DNA of 64,000 nt from NCBI GenBank assembly GCA_002104985.1, contig MCGO01000076.1:1-64000 (forward strand). Direction: 5' to 3'. A program made the translations under genes and the position numbers. The first letter of the stretch is position 1. Every line of letters starts with the position of its first letter. The notes beneath the pieces were generated by a model. The model was not told the DNA's origin. It did no database searches and saw only the letters and a list, made by a program, of their open reading frames with translations. The DNA comes from Rhizoclosmatium globosum. Its lineage: Eukaryota; Chytridiomycota; Chytridiomycetes; Chytridiales; Chytriomycetaceae. Positions 10,578-21,189 of the stretch are shown here, piece after piece.

Positions 10578-13175
10578 ATGGCTACTAAACCAAAGGACAA
10601 GGCACAGGCTCAAGAGAAGGTTCAGGTCGATGAGGTACGTGTGAATGTCTCCTAGTTGACTTGTAGTACACTGACTTGGGCTCCCTAGGAACTCGTCGCT
10701 GTGGTTGTTGCTGACTCCTTCAACAAGCGCTTCTTGCCCCTCACCGAAGACAAACCAAGGGTAACCTTTGCATCAACTACAACCGTACTCGCTTGTTAAT
10801 CTCGATACAGTGTCTCTTGCCACTTGCCAACGTGCCATTGATTGAATACACTCTGGAGTTCCTTGCTACTGCTGGCGTGGAACAGATCTATGTCGTGTGC
10901 TGTTCTCACGCGGATCAGATCAAAGCCTACTTGAAGTGAGATTGTTTCTTGATTTTGGAAACGAAGAAGTCCTGACACGAAAGAGTATAGATCGTCTCGT
11001 TGGGGTAAATCAACATTTCCAAAAGTCAACACCTTTGTGTCGCAGCAACTTGCCAGTACGGGTGATGCTTTGAGAGATTTGGATGCGAAGCAGTTGCTCA
11101 AGTCGGACTTTATCTTGGTTTCGGGGGATGTTGTGGCCAATATGGATTTGACCAAGGCTCTTGAAGAACATCGGTATGTGTTTCTTTTCTACTTCCAAGA
11201 ATGTTACTAAATTTGATTCGCAGGGCTCGCCGTGTCGTTGACAAGAATGCAATCATGACCATGGTCGTGAAGGCTGCCAGTCCTGCGCACAGAACCCGTT
11301 CCAAGGGTGAAGAAGGAATCTACGTGTTGAATGCGGCAACACAAGAATGCGTTCAGTACAGAAGCTTGTTTCCCATCAAACAAAAACTGAAGCTTGACTT
11401 GGAACTCTTTAAAGCACATTCGGAACTGCAAGTCCGTAACGATTTAATTGATTGTCAGATTGATATCTGTTCTGTTGATGTACGTATTCTCTCTTTCTCT
11501 CTTTCTATTGAAATCAATCCTGATGATTCGACACCTAGGTTCCTGCACTGTTCACTGAAAACTTTGACTACCAAGACATTCGTAAACACTTTGTCCGCGG
11601 AATCCTTGAATCCGATATCCTCGGAAAACAAATCCACTGTCACATCATCACTGACACGTATGCCGCGCGTGTTCGGTCTACGCAGATGTACGACTCTATC
11701 AGTAAAGATGTGATGGCGCGATGGACGTATCCAATGGTCCCGGAAACAAATATTATGGGGACTTCGTACACGCATCATAGTCCGTATATTTATAAAGATG
11801 AGAGCGTTATTTTGCAGTTTGGGACGAAACTTGTTCGATATGTTGTTGTTGGTGAGAAGACTTCTATTGGTGATAAAACTACAATTTCTGAGTCGGTTAT
11901 TGGACGAAATTGTCGTATTGGTGAGCTCATTTTATGCTTGTTTTTAAACAGGAATGTACAGCGACTTATCTCATTTGGGTATGCAGGAAAGAATGTTGTC
12001 ATTAATGGATCATATATCTGGGACAATGTCGTTATTGGTGACAACTGTGTGATTGAACGGTCTATTCTTGCTGACGGCGTTGTTGTTCTGAATGGCGTCA
12101 AGATTGAGAAGGGTTCTATTCTTTCTTACGGAGTACGTCTCTTGGTTTGGTTCCAACACAATCAACTTATCACTTTCCTTTGTCGTTAACAGGTTCAAGT
12201 TGGACCGGAATTTACTGTCAAGGAGTTTGCGCGCTTGAGTTTGAACAAAGGCCGTGTTGACGAGGACAGTGATTTCGACGAAGAAGAAAGTGATGCTGAA
12301 AGTGATGATGAAGGTTTGTTCAAGCCAGTGGGTTGTATGACGATAGTGACTTTTGTGCACAGAATACGACGAAACTCAAGTCGGAGAAGATGGAAAGGGA
12401 TACGAAAAGAAGGACATTATTGATGCGGATGATGATGACGATGAAGAGGAACATAAGGCTATCTTGGCCGTTTGTTCAATTGGTAATAGTCTTGTTCTAG
12501 CATTTTTAAACTGACTTTTGGACTTAGCACGCGACATCCAGCTTCATGACATTGAAGACGCTGTGGATGAGGACACTGAAGATGAAGACGACTTGTCTGA
12601 TGTAGATGCTCTTGAACGTAAGTCGCCGCCCCCTTTTCTTAACTGAAACATAAATCTTCTGCGAATAGGCTCCCACCGCGAACTCATCTCCACAATTGAA
12701 CGTGCCTTTGAAGAGAACCACTCCATCGACAACATTGTCCTGGAACTAAACACTCTCAAATTCGCTGACAACCTCGATTTCCATGACATCCGTCTCACCG
12801 CCGTCCCAACTGTATTAAGTCTCGTGACTAATGCCGCCACGCTTCAAACAACCTTAAAACGATGGGGAGGACTCTTGGCGCGTTTTGCGACTGATGCAGA
12901 GGACCAACTTGATTTACTTCAGATTCTGGAAGAGCATTGTAAAACCAATGACGAGCATGCCAAGCTGTTTGTCAAGATTCTGACGTTGTTCTATAATTTG
13001 GATATTTGTGAGGAGGATGCCTTCTTTGTGTGGTTCAAGAAGTCGAGTGGGAAGTTGCGGGATTCGGTAAGGATAATCTTTCGTTCGCGTTTTTATGGCT
13101 GTCAACTCAAATTCTATACAGGCTAAGCCGTTTATTACGTGGTTACAAGAAGCCGAGGAGGAAAGCTCTGATTAA
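10578..13175 (+). CDS. GCD6: translation initiation factor eIF2B subunit epsilon
   Basis: This is the catalytic subunit of the eIF2 guanine-nucleotide exchange factor. About a dozen short introns interrupt it; the first donor (GTACGT) is near 10635. The domain order is complete: an N-terminal nucleotidyltransferase-like domain ([20 protein letters not shown], then [17 protein letters not shown]), hexapeptide left-handed beta-helix repeats (about 11820-12150, [19 protein letters not shown] and related), an acidic linker, and a C-terminal W2 helical domain ending [14 protein letters not shown]. All exons join in frame, so this long gene is clean. It shares a short promoter region with HEM14. 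Confidence 0.93.
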
Positions 13176-14050
13176 TTGTATTTTCACGGGAGAATGAATT
13201 AACTGTCCGTCACAAACCATTTGTGAAGAATATAACCTCTATTTTAAAGTTTATTGGATTCGTTTGTGTAACATCGACTACGGACTGCGCACTTCCATGT
13301 TCATACTAAAGCCACCACACCTTCTTCCCTTGTTCCCTATCCTACACAGAGAGTAATAAGTTTGACCGTGAAGTCTCGACTGAGTCAACTTTTTTGCTGA
13401 TTGAAAACTATTTCCTAACATCTCCGTGGTCTCGCAAGAGGCAACGGGAATTTTTGAAAAACCCACTCCCATCCTTTACTTGATGAGTAATGGATACTTT
13501 TTACATACCAAATGATGAAAAACCAGTGTGAGCTTCTCACAAATAGAGACCTAAAGCTTCAGGTCTTTCATAAGCTAACCACCAATGCCCTGTAGAGAGG
13601 AGAGGGGAGCAGGCAACCAACACAACCAATGATGACAACAGCAGAGATATGAATCAACGGAGACATCAATATGGGTGATGCCCTGATGTTAGAGACAAAT
13701 AGAATTTTCAGCAATTGCGGGCGGGGAAAGCCAATGAATACAGTTTTAAGTTTTCCCACTTATTGCGCGCGCAGCGCCAAATCAAACTTTGAGCAGAAAA
13801 TCTGCGCGCAGAAAAAGGAGATGGAAACCTGCGTCAACCAATCAGATGCCAGGATCCTAGCTCCTCCACTAACTTGATTCCGAATATCCCGAAAGACAAT
13901 GAATAAATCAAGCGTGTTACTAACATTCTACAATTCGAAACTATTCTTTTTTAAATGCGAATCTTGACCAATTAATGGAACTGGAACTTTGGCTGATTGA
14001 TATATTTCGACTTCTCAAAAAGGTGGACTAGATGGCCTCGTTTGACTTCC

Positions 14051-14215
14051 ATGAAGTAAGACATAAATAAACATATATAAACAAAATGCCTTTACTTTGA
14101 TCCTGCTTTTAGCTGCAGCCCTGAGGTGTATGGCAAGTATGCGTGAATACAAAAACCTCGGAAGACTCGGATCAAAAAAGAACGCAAAAATCCGATTTTG
14201 AACAAAACAGACAAT
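14051..14215 (+). repeat. dispersed repeat, copy 1
   Basis: About 165 bp are nearly the reverse complement of 49581-49731. Shared blocks include ATGAAGTAA, AATGCCTTTACTT, TTTAGCTGCAGCC, CCTCGGAAGA, TCGGATCAAAAAA and CGCAAAAATCCGATTT, ending ACAAAACAGACAATA. The copies differ mainly by one-base indels and substitutions. It has no coding capacity. It could be a MITE, a SINE-like element or a solo end of a larger transposon. Confidence 0.75.
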
Positions 14216-14306
14216 AAAATGTAAAGAATGTATTGCACAAAAAAATGGAAACTTTGATTTAAGCAGAAGACAACTCCCTCCAGCATTTTCCTATAAAATT
14301 CTTGAA

Positions 14307-14444
14307 ATGCCTAAAACTACCATTGAAGCTGCTTGCAAGACTGCCAGGGACTGGACTGCCCTGGAGATGGTCAAGCTGAAGGAACTTGTCAACTGTTATC
14401 CTGATTTCACCGGATCTGAAGCACATCACAAATCTCCCCAGTAA
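14307..14444 (+). pseudogene. short SANT/Myb-like open frame (possible gene fragment)
   Basis: The 45-residue frame starts at an ATG and contains DWTALEMVKLKELVNCYP, which resembles the first helix of a SANT/Myb-like DNA-binding domain (conserved Trp, then a Leu-rich helix). No second or third helix follows before the stop. It may be a relic of a Harbinger-type Myb-like gene such as the one at 21190, or chance. Confidence 0.25.
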
Positions 14445-14641
14445 CTATTAGTCAAGACAGGTAGAAGCTGAACAAAGTCACCACATAGAACAATCGAAAG
14501 AGGGGCGCATTTGATGTGATTAACAGCAGGGCAAAAGAAACCAATATCCTGCCAGCATTACAATTGTACTTGACCAATGTTGAAGAAACACAAGCTACCG
14601 AGAACAACAACATAATACAAAGAAGTTATGCAAAAATACAT

Positions 14642-15615
14642 TTATTTCTTGATATAAGATTCTGCGTTACTTTTTTTCTTTGTAAACTGCTTGTCCGGGT
14701 TAGCCTTGTAGTACCCCTGCACAGTCTCATACTGTAGCCTAAAGTAATACAACAGGCCATCAAATCGTCCATCATATTCCTTTTCAGACTCGTACACGTT
14801 GAAGTAATCTCGGTAAAAGTAGTAAACAGCCTCAATTGTAGCCAACGCATGATCTCCCACTTTCTGATACCTCCAGAACAAAGTTTTCACTGGTTCTGGA
14901 TCCTTGATGGTGGTTACCGATGAAGTAGACGCGTCGATTGAAGATGTTGAGTCAATGTTTCGTTTCTTGGTAGGCGATTCCGGCAAATCATTATTTTGAT
15001 CGATTGAAGCAGTCTCTACAGGTTGAGTTTGTTGGGCAACAGAAGCATTCGCAGGGAATCCAATTGTTACTGGTTGAAATCCTGCGTCTTTGAGGCATAA
15101 ATACATTGCTTTTGCTTGTGTCCATGTTCCATCCAGTACAATAAGCTTATCGAAAGACGATCGAGGCAGTTTTGATAAAGGCTTTGCATCCTGAATACAC
15201 ATGTATGAATGAAAACAGAGTTATTAACTGCTGTGCCACAAAACACCAAGCTACTCACATCCGAGGGAAACAGAAGCAGCACTCGCGATGGATCTGGGTA
15301 TCGTTCATTCAAGATTCCGCCGACATTCTTGCCCAGGTCTTTGCAGTCTTCCACAAACATTGTGGTATCAGCTGGAGCCACAACCTTTGCATGAATCGAA
15401 GTACTTTTCGAAACCTTCTCTCCAGGATGTCTGTACATGTGCAATTCGAGGGGTAAAGAGACGGGCGATGGTGCAGGCTGTCCTTCAAGTGGGTGACAGC
15501 ATATGGCGCAATAAAGATGCGATGATTTGCCGTTACACTTTGGAGTTCTTGTGCACTGAGTGCGGGTCCTCTTTGCGGTCGTTGTTGATGGTGGTGGTGG
15601 TGGTGGGTGGTCCAT
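14642..15615 (-). CDS. DTW-domain tRNA-uridine aminocarboxypropyltransferase, DTWD1 type
   Basis: DTWD1 family enzymes add the acp group to uridine (acp3U) of tRNA using S-adenosylmethionine. The start ATG at 15615 gives a Pro-rich N-terminus, then a Cys motif (CTRTPKC, YCAICCHPLEG), the KSTSIHAKVVAP block, the LLLFPSD strand, the hallmark LDGTWTQAKAM (DTW motif with Gly for Ser) and the C-terminal block with LFWRYQKVGDHALATIEAVYY. One intron lies near 15190-15258. A low-complexity Ser/Thr insertion (about 14890-15030) separates the DTW motif from the C-terminal block. The order and content match DTWD1 better than DTWD2 or TSR3. It is divergent from the ATP synthase g gene (61 bp). Confidence 0.85.
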
Positions 15616-15676
15616 AGGTAGACTTGAGTAGTAAAGACGCGATGTGATGAAGGGTTGAAAAAGAAAAAACGCAAAT
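15616..15676. promoter_or_regulatory. bidirectional promoter DTWD1-like / ATP synthase g
   Basis: The 61 bp between the two start codons are the only non-coding DNA between these divergent genes. No TATA box is evident. Expression of a mitochondrial ATPase subunit and a tRNA modification enzyme may be coupled through this element. Confidence 0.45.
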
Positions 15677-16468
15677 ATGGCTGCCGCTGTTACCCAACTT
15701 ACTGCCCGTTTGAACTGTAAGAGCACCACACTCTCCCGATCCTCTTCTAACACTCTCTGCTTCCCCTCTCTTCCAACAACCAGCCCTTGTCAACGTCGGC
15801 ATCCACTACGGAAAAGTAGCGATCGAGTTCGGGTCGCTCGTGGCCAAGAACGGAAACGTGGGTCTTCCTTCCGGCGCCGCGATCGCCGAGGCGCAGACCG
15901 GATTTGGAAAGTTGTTTGCGACGGCGCAGAACGGCGCCTGGAAGAAGGTGACTGTCAGAGAGGCGGGCCAGGTCGTTGGCGCCGGGGTCACCGTCTACGG
16001 CTTCTTCCTCGTCGGCGAAATGATTGGTCGCGGCTCGCTCGTTGGTTACAAGATCCCTGGGTGAGTGTCCAGACGTACACGTAGTCACAGACAGAGACAG
16101 AGAAGAAGTATCAGAATCGGCAAATACTATCAAATCGATGCATACAGCGATGTATACTTTGTTGCACTAGACGAGCAGAGTATCAAGAGGCGGTCGAAGG
16201 CGATATTTGCGGCGAGAGTTGAAGAAGACTGCAAGACTCGATAAAAAAACACGACGTCCGCTCAGCAAACCTGTTAGTCGTACTACTATGCAGACATGAA
16301 AGAGTTCGATGTGTGTGATATAGGAGGGTCTTTTGGGTAGATGGACAGATGGATTCGTCTGGATGATGGGGGACACTTCAGCACTCCCCAGTGTCATTCT
16401 CAGTGGATGTAATTTAGCTAACTTCTATTTTCCTTTCTAGTGCTGCTGCCACTGGTGGTCACCACTAA
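15677..16468 (+). CDS. ATP20: mitochondrial F1Fo-ATP synthase subunit g
   Basis: Subunit g is a small inner-membrane protein needed for ATP synthase dimers and cristae shape. Three exons encode about 115 residues. Exon 1 (MAAAVTQLTARLN) joins through an intron ending CAACCAG near 15782 to LVNVGIHYGKVAIEFGSL. The single membrane helix carries the family's small-residue dimer motif (GAGVTVYGFFLVGEMIGRGS). The last exon encodes only AAATGGHH. The second intron (about 16062-16440) is roughly 380 bp, far longer than the usual 50 bp here. Codon use is GC-rich and strongly biased, as expected for a highly expressed gene. Confidence 0.88.
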
Positions 16469-16892
16469 AATACCTCCATGAACATTCAGGTCCATTCGAT
16501 ATCATAACGAAGCGATTCTGGAATTCATACTGATTGAAAAATAAATGCCAATCATTTCCATACTCCTTCTAAAATCCTCCATTGAATGCGACAGCCCTGC
16601 TTCGAACTCTTAAACGTTGCCGGAATTCATTTCCTTCGATTTGGCTTCAATTCATCATTTGGCATCAAGAATAATAACGAAAGAGGAACAGAGTGGCATT
16701 GAAAATTATGTTGTTCTCCACGTTCCGACTTGGAAAGTAATTGGTTTTGGTTCTTGTATTCTTTCCTCACTTGAAAGCAGCAAAAGTTGAAAAGAGTACG
16801 AAAGGGCCTTTTCAAAACATGTTGTTTCGAAAGTATATGGACACCTTTAAATATGGTATTTTACCCTTCCATTTTAGTAACCATCATATCAA
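16469..16892. other. intergenic region between ATP20 and the 7-TM gene
   Basis: This holds the 3' flank of ATP20 (an AATAAA at about 16540) and the AT-rich 5' flank of the next gene, with a TTTAAATAT element about 40 bp before its ATG. I see no gene or RNA here. Confidence 0.55.
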
Positions 16893-17861
16893 ATGAACAC
16901 GACCGATGCGCCAGCAAACTGGGAAATTTGGGACACATATTACTCGTCCGGAAGTACGGCAATCCTCCAGGATGTTTGGATCACAATTATCGCGTTCTTC
17001 ATTCAGTTGCTTTATCTTGGAACATTGGTTTGGCGAGATTTAGTGCAAACCCGTTTCCTCATGTCGACCAAAACAATTTTCACGCCCGTTAATCTTGTTT
17101 TATTCCTCATGATTCTGAGTTACGGTGGATCTGTGGCAGTCAACCTTCTCCCCAGAAGTTATCCAGCATTTTCGGTGTTTGTTGCTTCGGATTTGACTGC
17201 AAACGCCCTCTTTTACATGTTTGAAATATTTGTTTTTGTTTATACATTGAATCGAGGTCTTCCCGTTATTGAGGTTGTGATTCCGCGCAGTCGGCCGTAT
17301 TTACATCCGATTATTGCCATATATTCCCTTCTTCTCCTTTCTCAGTTCATAACGATAGTGTTGTCTTGGTATCCTGATATTTATATCAACATTTTGAACT
17401 TGTATTTCTATCTCAATATCGCAAACTATGCTGTTGTGATCTCGTTTGATTTGTTTGTTACTGGAGTTTATGGTTATTACCTCAAGACCGTCGAAGGATC
17501 TGACTTAAATGTTCGGCGGTTAGTCCTTATATCCAAGTTTGGATGTGGATCTATGATATGCATTCAGATTCTCTTAATTTCAACAATTTATTACTCACAG
17601 CTCCAACTTAACGATTTTCCTGCCGTCAGCATTCAAGTTTGGATTCTGTTGGTTCACCTACAATATTTGATTCCCCTTGTTTACATTTTCTTACAGCTTT
17701 GGATGAAACAAACTCTGCAGAATGAGCAGCTGTTGGAAATAGAGCGCCGAATACAAAGCATCGAATCAGCGAGGCAAATGTCAGATCATTCATTTAATAT
17801 TAAAACTCATGGAGCCTCTGCGATATCTCAAAAACCTGACCGAAGTACAGGGCGTGGTTGA
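16893..17861 (+). CDS. seven-helix membrane protein of unknown function
   Basis: A single exon encodes 322 residues. Hydrophobic helices lie at about residues 25-47, 62-83, 92-118, 136-160, 163-188, 210-233 and 243-266, giving seven spans with an extracellular-type N-terminus (Asn-rich, no signal peptide) and a cytoplasmic helical tail rich in Glu/Arg (EIERRIQSIESARQ). The topology resembles a receptor, but I see no DRY, NPxxY or rhodopsin Lys motif, so I assign no family. It could be a lineage-specific GPCR-like protein. The reading frame is intact. Confidence 0.7.
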   Translation: MNTTDAPANWEIWDTYYSSGSTAILQDVWITIIAFFIQLLYLGTLVWRDLVQTRFLMSTKTIFTPVNLVLFLMILSYGGSVAVNLLPRSYPAFSVFVASDLTANALFYMFEIFVFVYTLNRGLPVIEVVIPRSRPYLHPIIAIYSLLLLSQFITIVLSWYPDIYINILNLYFYLNIANYAVVISFDLFVTGVYGYYLKTVEGSDLNVRRLVLISKFGCGSMICIQILLISTIYYSQLQLNDFPAVSIQVWILLVHLQYLIPLVYIFLQLWMKQTLQNEQLLEIERRIQSIESARQMSDHSFNIKTHGASAISQKPDRSTGRG

Positions 17862-18003
17862 TACGAAAGACGCGCTTTAGTTCGCCAAAAGTGTTATACA
17901 TTGTTAACTAAATAAAATCAATATATTTACAGCAATGAGACTATTTACAAAGAATATGCACAACACCTCCTCACCAAATCAAACAACACAAAATAAACTC
18001 AAT

Positions 18004-19773
18004 TCACGCGTGATAAATCGGAACCTCAACCTTCTCATCGTAATTTCCAGCCCCCGCAACAACCTTCACAACATAACTCTTGCCCGCATACATTTCCGCC
18101 ACAGCCTCCGCAACAGTCTTATCCCCGCCAACAACAATCTCCCCTTTCGCCGCCGCCTCCCTTCTCCTCGCAATCTCCTCATCATACCGACTCAAGCGCT
18201 CATACAACCCAGGACTCGGCGTCCGCAACCGCGCCGGAAGATACCACCCCGGCGGTGGAGGACTTGGTTCCCGGTAATAAACCGCATCCGGATCCACCCC
18301 CGCACCACCTAATCTCTTCCCCACCTCCTCCACAACATCATACCTCGCCAACAAATCCGCAATCGACCCCGCCCGCTGCGCATGCACAGGAACCGGATAC
18401 TCCAACCCCCCCTCCCCCTCCCCTCCCCCTCCTCCTCCTGAAACCACGGCATCCCAAGAAACCTCGCCGCCGTAACCCTCCGCCCCGGATCCGGATCCAA
18501 ACACGCGCGTACACACTGCTGAGCCTCGGTAGGAATATCGCGCCACAGCGATTCCGGGAACTGCACAAGAACGTCTTGTTTCGATTCAGGCATTTTCCCG
18601 ATTTCAAAGGGCGGGGTGCCTGTGAGGAGGGCGTAGAGGAGGCATCCGAAGGCCCACATGTCGACAGCCTTTATTTTGAAATGAATGGGTTTAGTATATA
18701 GAGGTGAACACGAAAAAAAAAAAAGAAGGGTGGGGATTAGTGTTTTACAGATGTGTATTCGCACTCGTGGAGATTGACGAGCATCATTTCAGGAGCCATG
18801 TATCCAAGTGTTCCGCATGGCGTTCTTGCGCGTCCATCTTTTGCGTATCGAGAGAGACTAAAGTCGATCAACTTTACTTTTGTCCATGCCTCGTTTTCGT
18901 CAACGGATCCAGAAGGTTCTTCGGTGGTCAAAGGCGTGGTGGTCGTTGATGATGATGATTCGATAGCTTCGGTAATGTCGGCAGGGATGTTCGCCATGGA
19001 GGCAAGGGGTTGACGGATTCCAACGTTTTCTGGTTTGATGTCGCGGTGGATCTAAATGATTATTACCAGTTAGATCTTTGACGCATCGCCATCATCGCAT
19101 CGCTCTCGCTCGCTCAACTCCGAATAGGCTCACCACTTTACGGGAATGCAAATACTTTAAAGCAAGAGCAATCTGAACAGCAATAATGCGAACTTGTTCA
19201 GGTGCCAGCTTCCCGGTCTGCTGCAACAGATCAAACAAATCGCCATCATTCATGTACTCGAGCACAATAACAAAATCCGTTTCAGTTTCAATAAAGTTTT
19301 CGAGACGGATAATGTTTGGGTGTGACAGAGTTTTGAGGAGGTCAGTTTCACGGAGGACGCGCCATCTCTAGTTTGCATTATTCAACTTTGAATTGAAGGA
19401 GGAAAGGTCAAGTACTACCTCGTAATCGGTGAGCTCTTCTTTGCGAATGATTTTGAGGGCAACGTGTTTGTCGAGGACGTTATCAAACGCCAACATGACT
19501 TCGCTTTTTGCAATTCTGTATGTTTCATATCAATCAGTAAGAAATGAAGATATTCGCGAACAGGAAGGCTGGCGGTGTACCTTGGTTTCAGAACACTGTG
19601 GGAAAAGGAAAGGGAATCGAGTGAGAAAGAGTAGTACGCGACCATACATCTAACCTGAGGACTTTGTATCTGTGGTTCAGCATGTCTGAGGGCAGATGGA
19701 CATAGAGGGCAGTAGTAGGTTCTCTCGCATCTGAGGGAGTATGGGAGCCATGAGGCGCGTGTGGACGACTCAT
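18004..19773 (-). CDS. atypical Ser/Thr protein kinase lacking the Gly loop, DFS for DFG
   Basis: Six or so exons encode a kinase domain and a long C-terminal tail. Visible motifs are the ATP-binding Lys in HVALKIIRKEEL, the alphaC Glu region (RETDLLKTLSHPNI), catalytic IHRDIKPEN, KLIDFSLSRYA in place of DFG, GTLGYMAPEM and VDMWAFGCLLYALLTG. The stretch before the Lys (VLSVLKPRIAKSEVMLAFD) has no GxGxxG loop; it is built from a 15-nt microexon between introns at about 19669 and 19515-19600. The catalytic Asp and Lys are kept, so activity is possible. A G-run at about 18405-18440 carries a frame change into the Gly-rich tail, which ends VPIYHA at 18004. The start ATG is 19773. Confidence 0.75.
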
Positions 19774-19815
19774 TCTTTTTTGAGTAAATTTTCTTTTTCC
19801 AAACAATAAATCAGA
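19774..19815. promoter_or_regulatory. 42-bp head-to-head promoter, kinase / SDR
   Basis: Only 42 bp lie between the divergent start codons. The segment is T/A rich and includes a TTTTTTGAG stretch and AATAAATC. It is too short for two independent core promoters, so shared or internal promoters are likely. Confidence 0.45.
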
Positions 19816-21006
19816 ATGAGCCAAGTCGCCACTTTCCTCTCTGAGCACAAGTGGGAAACCGCGGCCGCCCTCGCCACCGCCGCCACCGCGCTCGTTCTCC
19901 TTCGGCGCGCAACGTCAGCGACCAAGCGCAAGTCCGTTGCCACGCCCGCGGACACGAAGCCGCGGCGCACGTCGACTGACTACTACGCCTCGTCGTTCAC
20001 GCTCGCCACGATCCCGTCGCTCGTCGGTCGAGTCGCCATCGTGACTGGCGGCAACACGGGTCTCGGCTACCACTCCGTCAAACACCTCGCATTCAACGGC
20101 GCAAAGGTCTTCCTCGCCGCCCGCTCAAAGGACAGGGCAGAGACCGCAATCGCAAACTTGAAGGCGGAGGCGGCGGCAGCGGGGAAGATCATCGACGTCG
20201 AGTTTGTGCGCGTCGATCTGGGCGACTTGAAGCAGACAAAGGACGCCGCAATTGCTCTGGCAAAGCGCGTCAACCGCATCGACATCCTCGTAAACAATGC
20301 CGGTATCATGGACGTCGTGACTAAGGAGCCGTTCAAGCTGTCAAAGGTTGGGTTTGCATGTCTTTCAATCTCCCCTTGATCTAAACAACACTGATTTGAA
20401 ATAACACTATGATAGGATGGATACGAAGCCATGTTCTCTACAAACCACCTCGGCCACTTTATGTTTACAAAGCACCTCCTCCCTGTCATTCTCAAGACTC
20501 CAAACACTCCACGTATCGTAAACCTCTCCTCCTCCGCCACCTGGATGGCCCCCGTCTACGGAATCGACTACGAGACCCTCAAGAAGCACAACCCCGCTTT
20601 CTCGGCCGGAAACTACTACGGTCAATCCAAACTTGCCAACCTCCTCTTCTCCACTGAACTCCACAACAAGTACGGCTACCAAATCGCAGTCAACTCTGTC
20701 CACCCAGGTGTAGTCGACACTGAACTTATTCGTCCAGACCGTTTCAGCCTCGCCTGGTTCTTTTTCAGTTTGATTCCAAAGCGTTGGATTCTTTCTTTGA
20801 TCATTGGACCCATCTTGACCCCAGAACAAGGTGCCCATGCTCAACTCTATGCGGCCACACACCCTGAAATTGACTCCAAAAACATTCGTGGAAAGTTTAT
20901 TATTCCTTATGGTGTTGTCTCCGACGACCATCACCCTAAAGGTATGGATAAGGATTTGGCTAAACAGTTGTGGGATTTCAGTGAACAAGTTTGTGCAAAG
21001 TACTGA
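19816..21006 (+). CDS. short-chain dehydrogenase, retinol dehydrogenase-like
   Basis: This is an NAD(P)-dependent SDR of about 375 residues with an N-terminal membrane anchor (about residues 14-31). Motifs are the TGGNTGLG cofactor site, the acidic region LAARSKDRAE, NNAG and the YYGQSK catalytic Tyr-x3-Lys, followed by NSVHPGVVDTEL. One intron lies near 20347-20415. It resembles the fungal and vertebrate RDH11-14-type group; the substrate could be a retinoid, sterol or lipid. The first half is very GC-rich. A DNA transposon sits 70 bp after the stop, and a partial second copy of the 3' end lies beyond that. Confidence 0.85.
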
Positions 21007-21076
21007 TAACTTGCTTGTTTTCGGTGTCTCCTTTTTTTTCTATCTCAGTCTGAATAAAAGTCTGCCTCTTTTCATT

Positions 21077-21092
21077 AGAGGTCCCCAGATAT
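21077..21092 (+). repeat. left terminal inverted repeat of the transposon
   Basis: The sequence AGAGGTCCCCAGATAT matches the right end with one mismatch at position 4. Subterminal GGATTTTT-type motifs follow at about 21098 and, on the other strand, at 21130. Confidence 0.88.
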
Positions 21093-21189
21093 TAAAGGAT
21101 TTTTAAGCACCCAAGTGGTTTTTTTGAAAAAATCCTGATATGCTGGATTTGACGAGGATTTGGGTTGTTTTTCGGTCGATGAGGATTTA

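Larger units (their letters stand above)
13176..14641. other. intergenic region, 1.47 kb, no confident gene
   Basis: The segment lies downstream of eIF2B epsilon and of the DTWD1-like gene, which points toward it. It contains an alternating GCGCGCGC run (13765-13772), a perfect 12-bp palindrome TCTGCGCGCAGA (13801-13812), one copy of a dispersed repeat (14051-14215) and a short SANT-like frame at 14307. No tRNA, rRNA or other RNA gene is recognisable. Open frames here are short and of poor composition. Confidence 0.6.

Noticed and set aside
16167..16397. Minus-strand frame inside the ATP20 intron
   Set aside because: No homology-like features; intron DNA of the plus-strand gene. I also looked for a C/D snoRNA (a GGATGATGG stretch near 16357) but found no paired D box.
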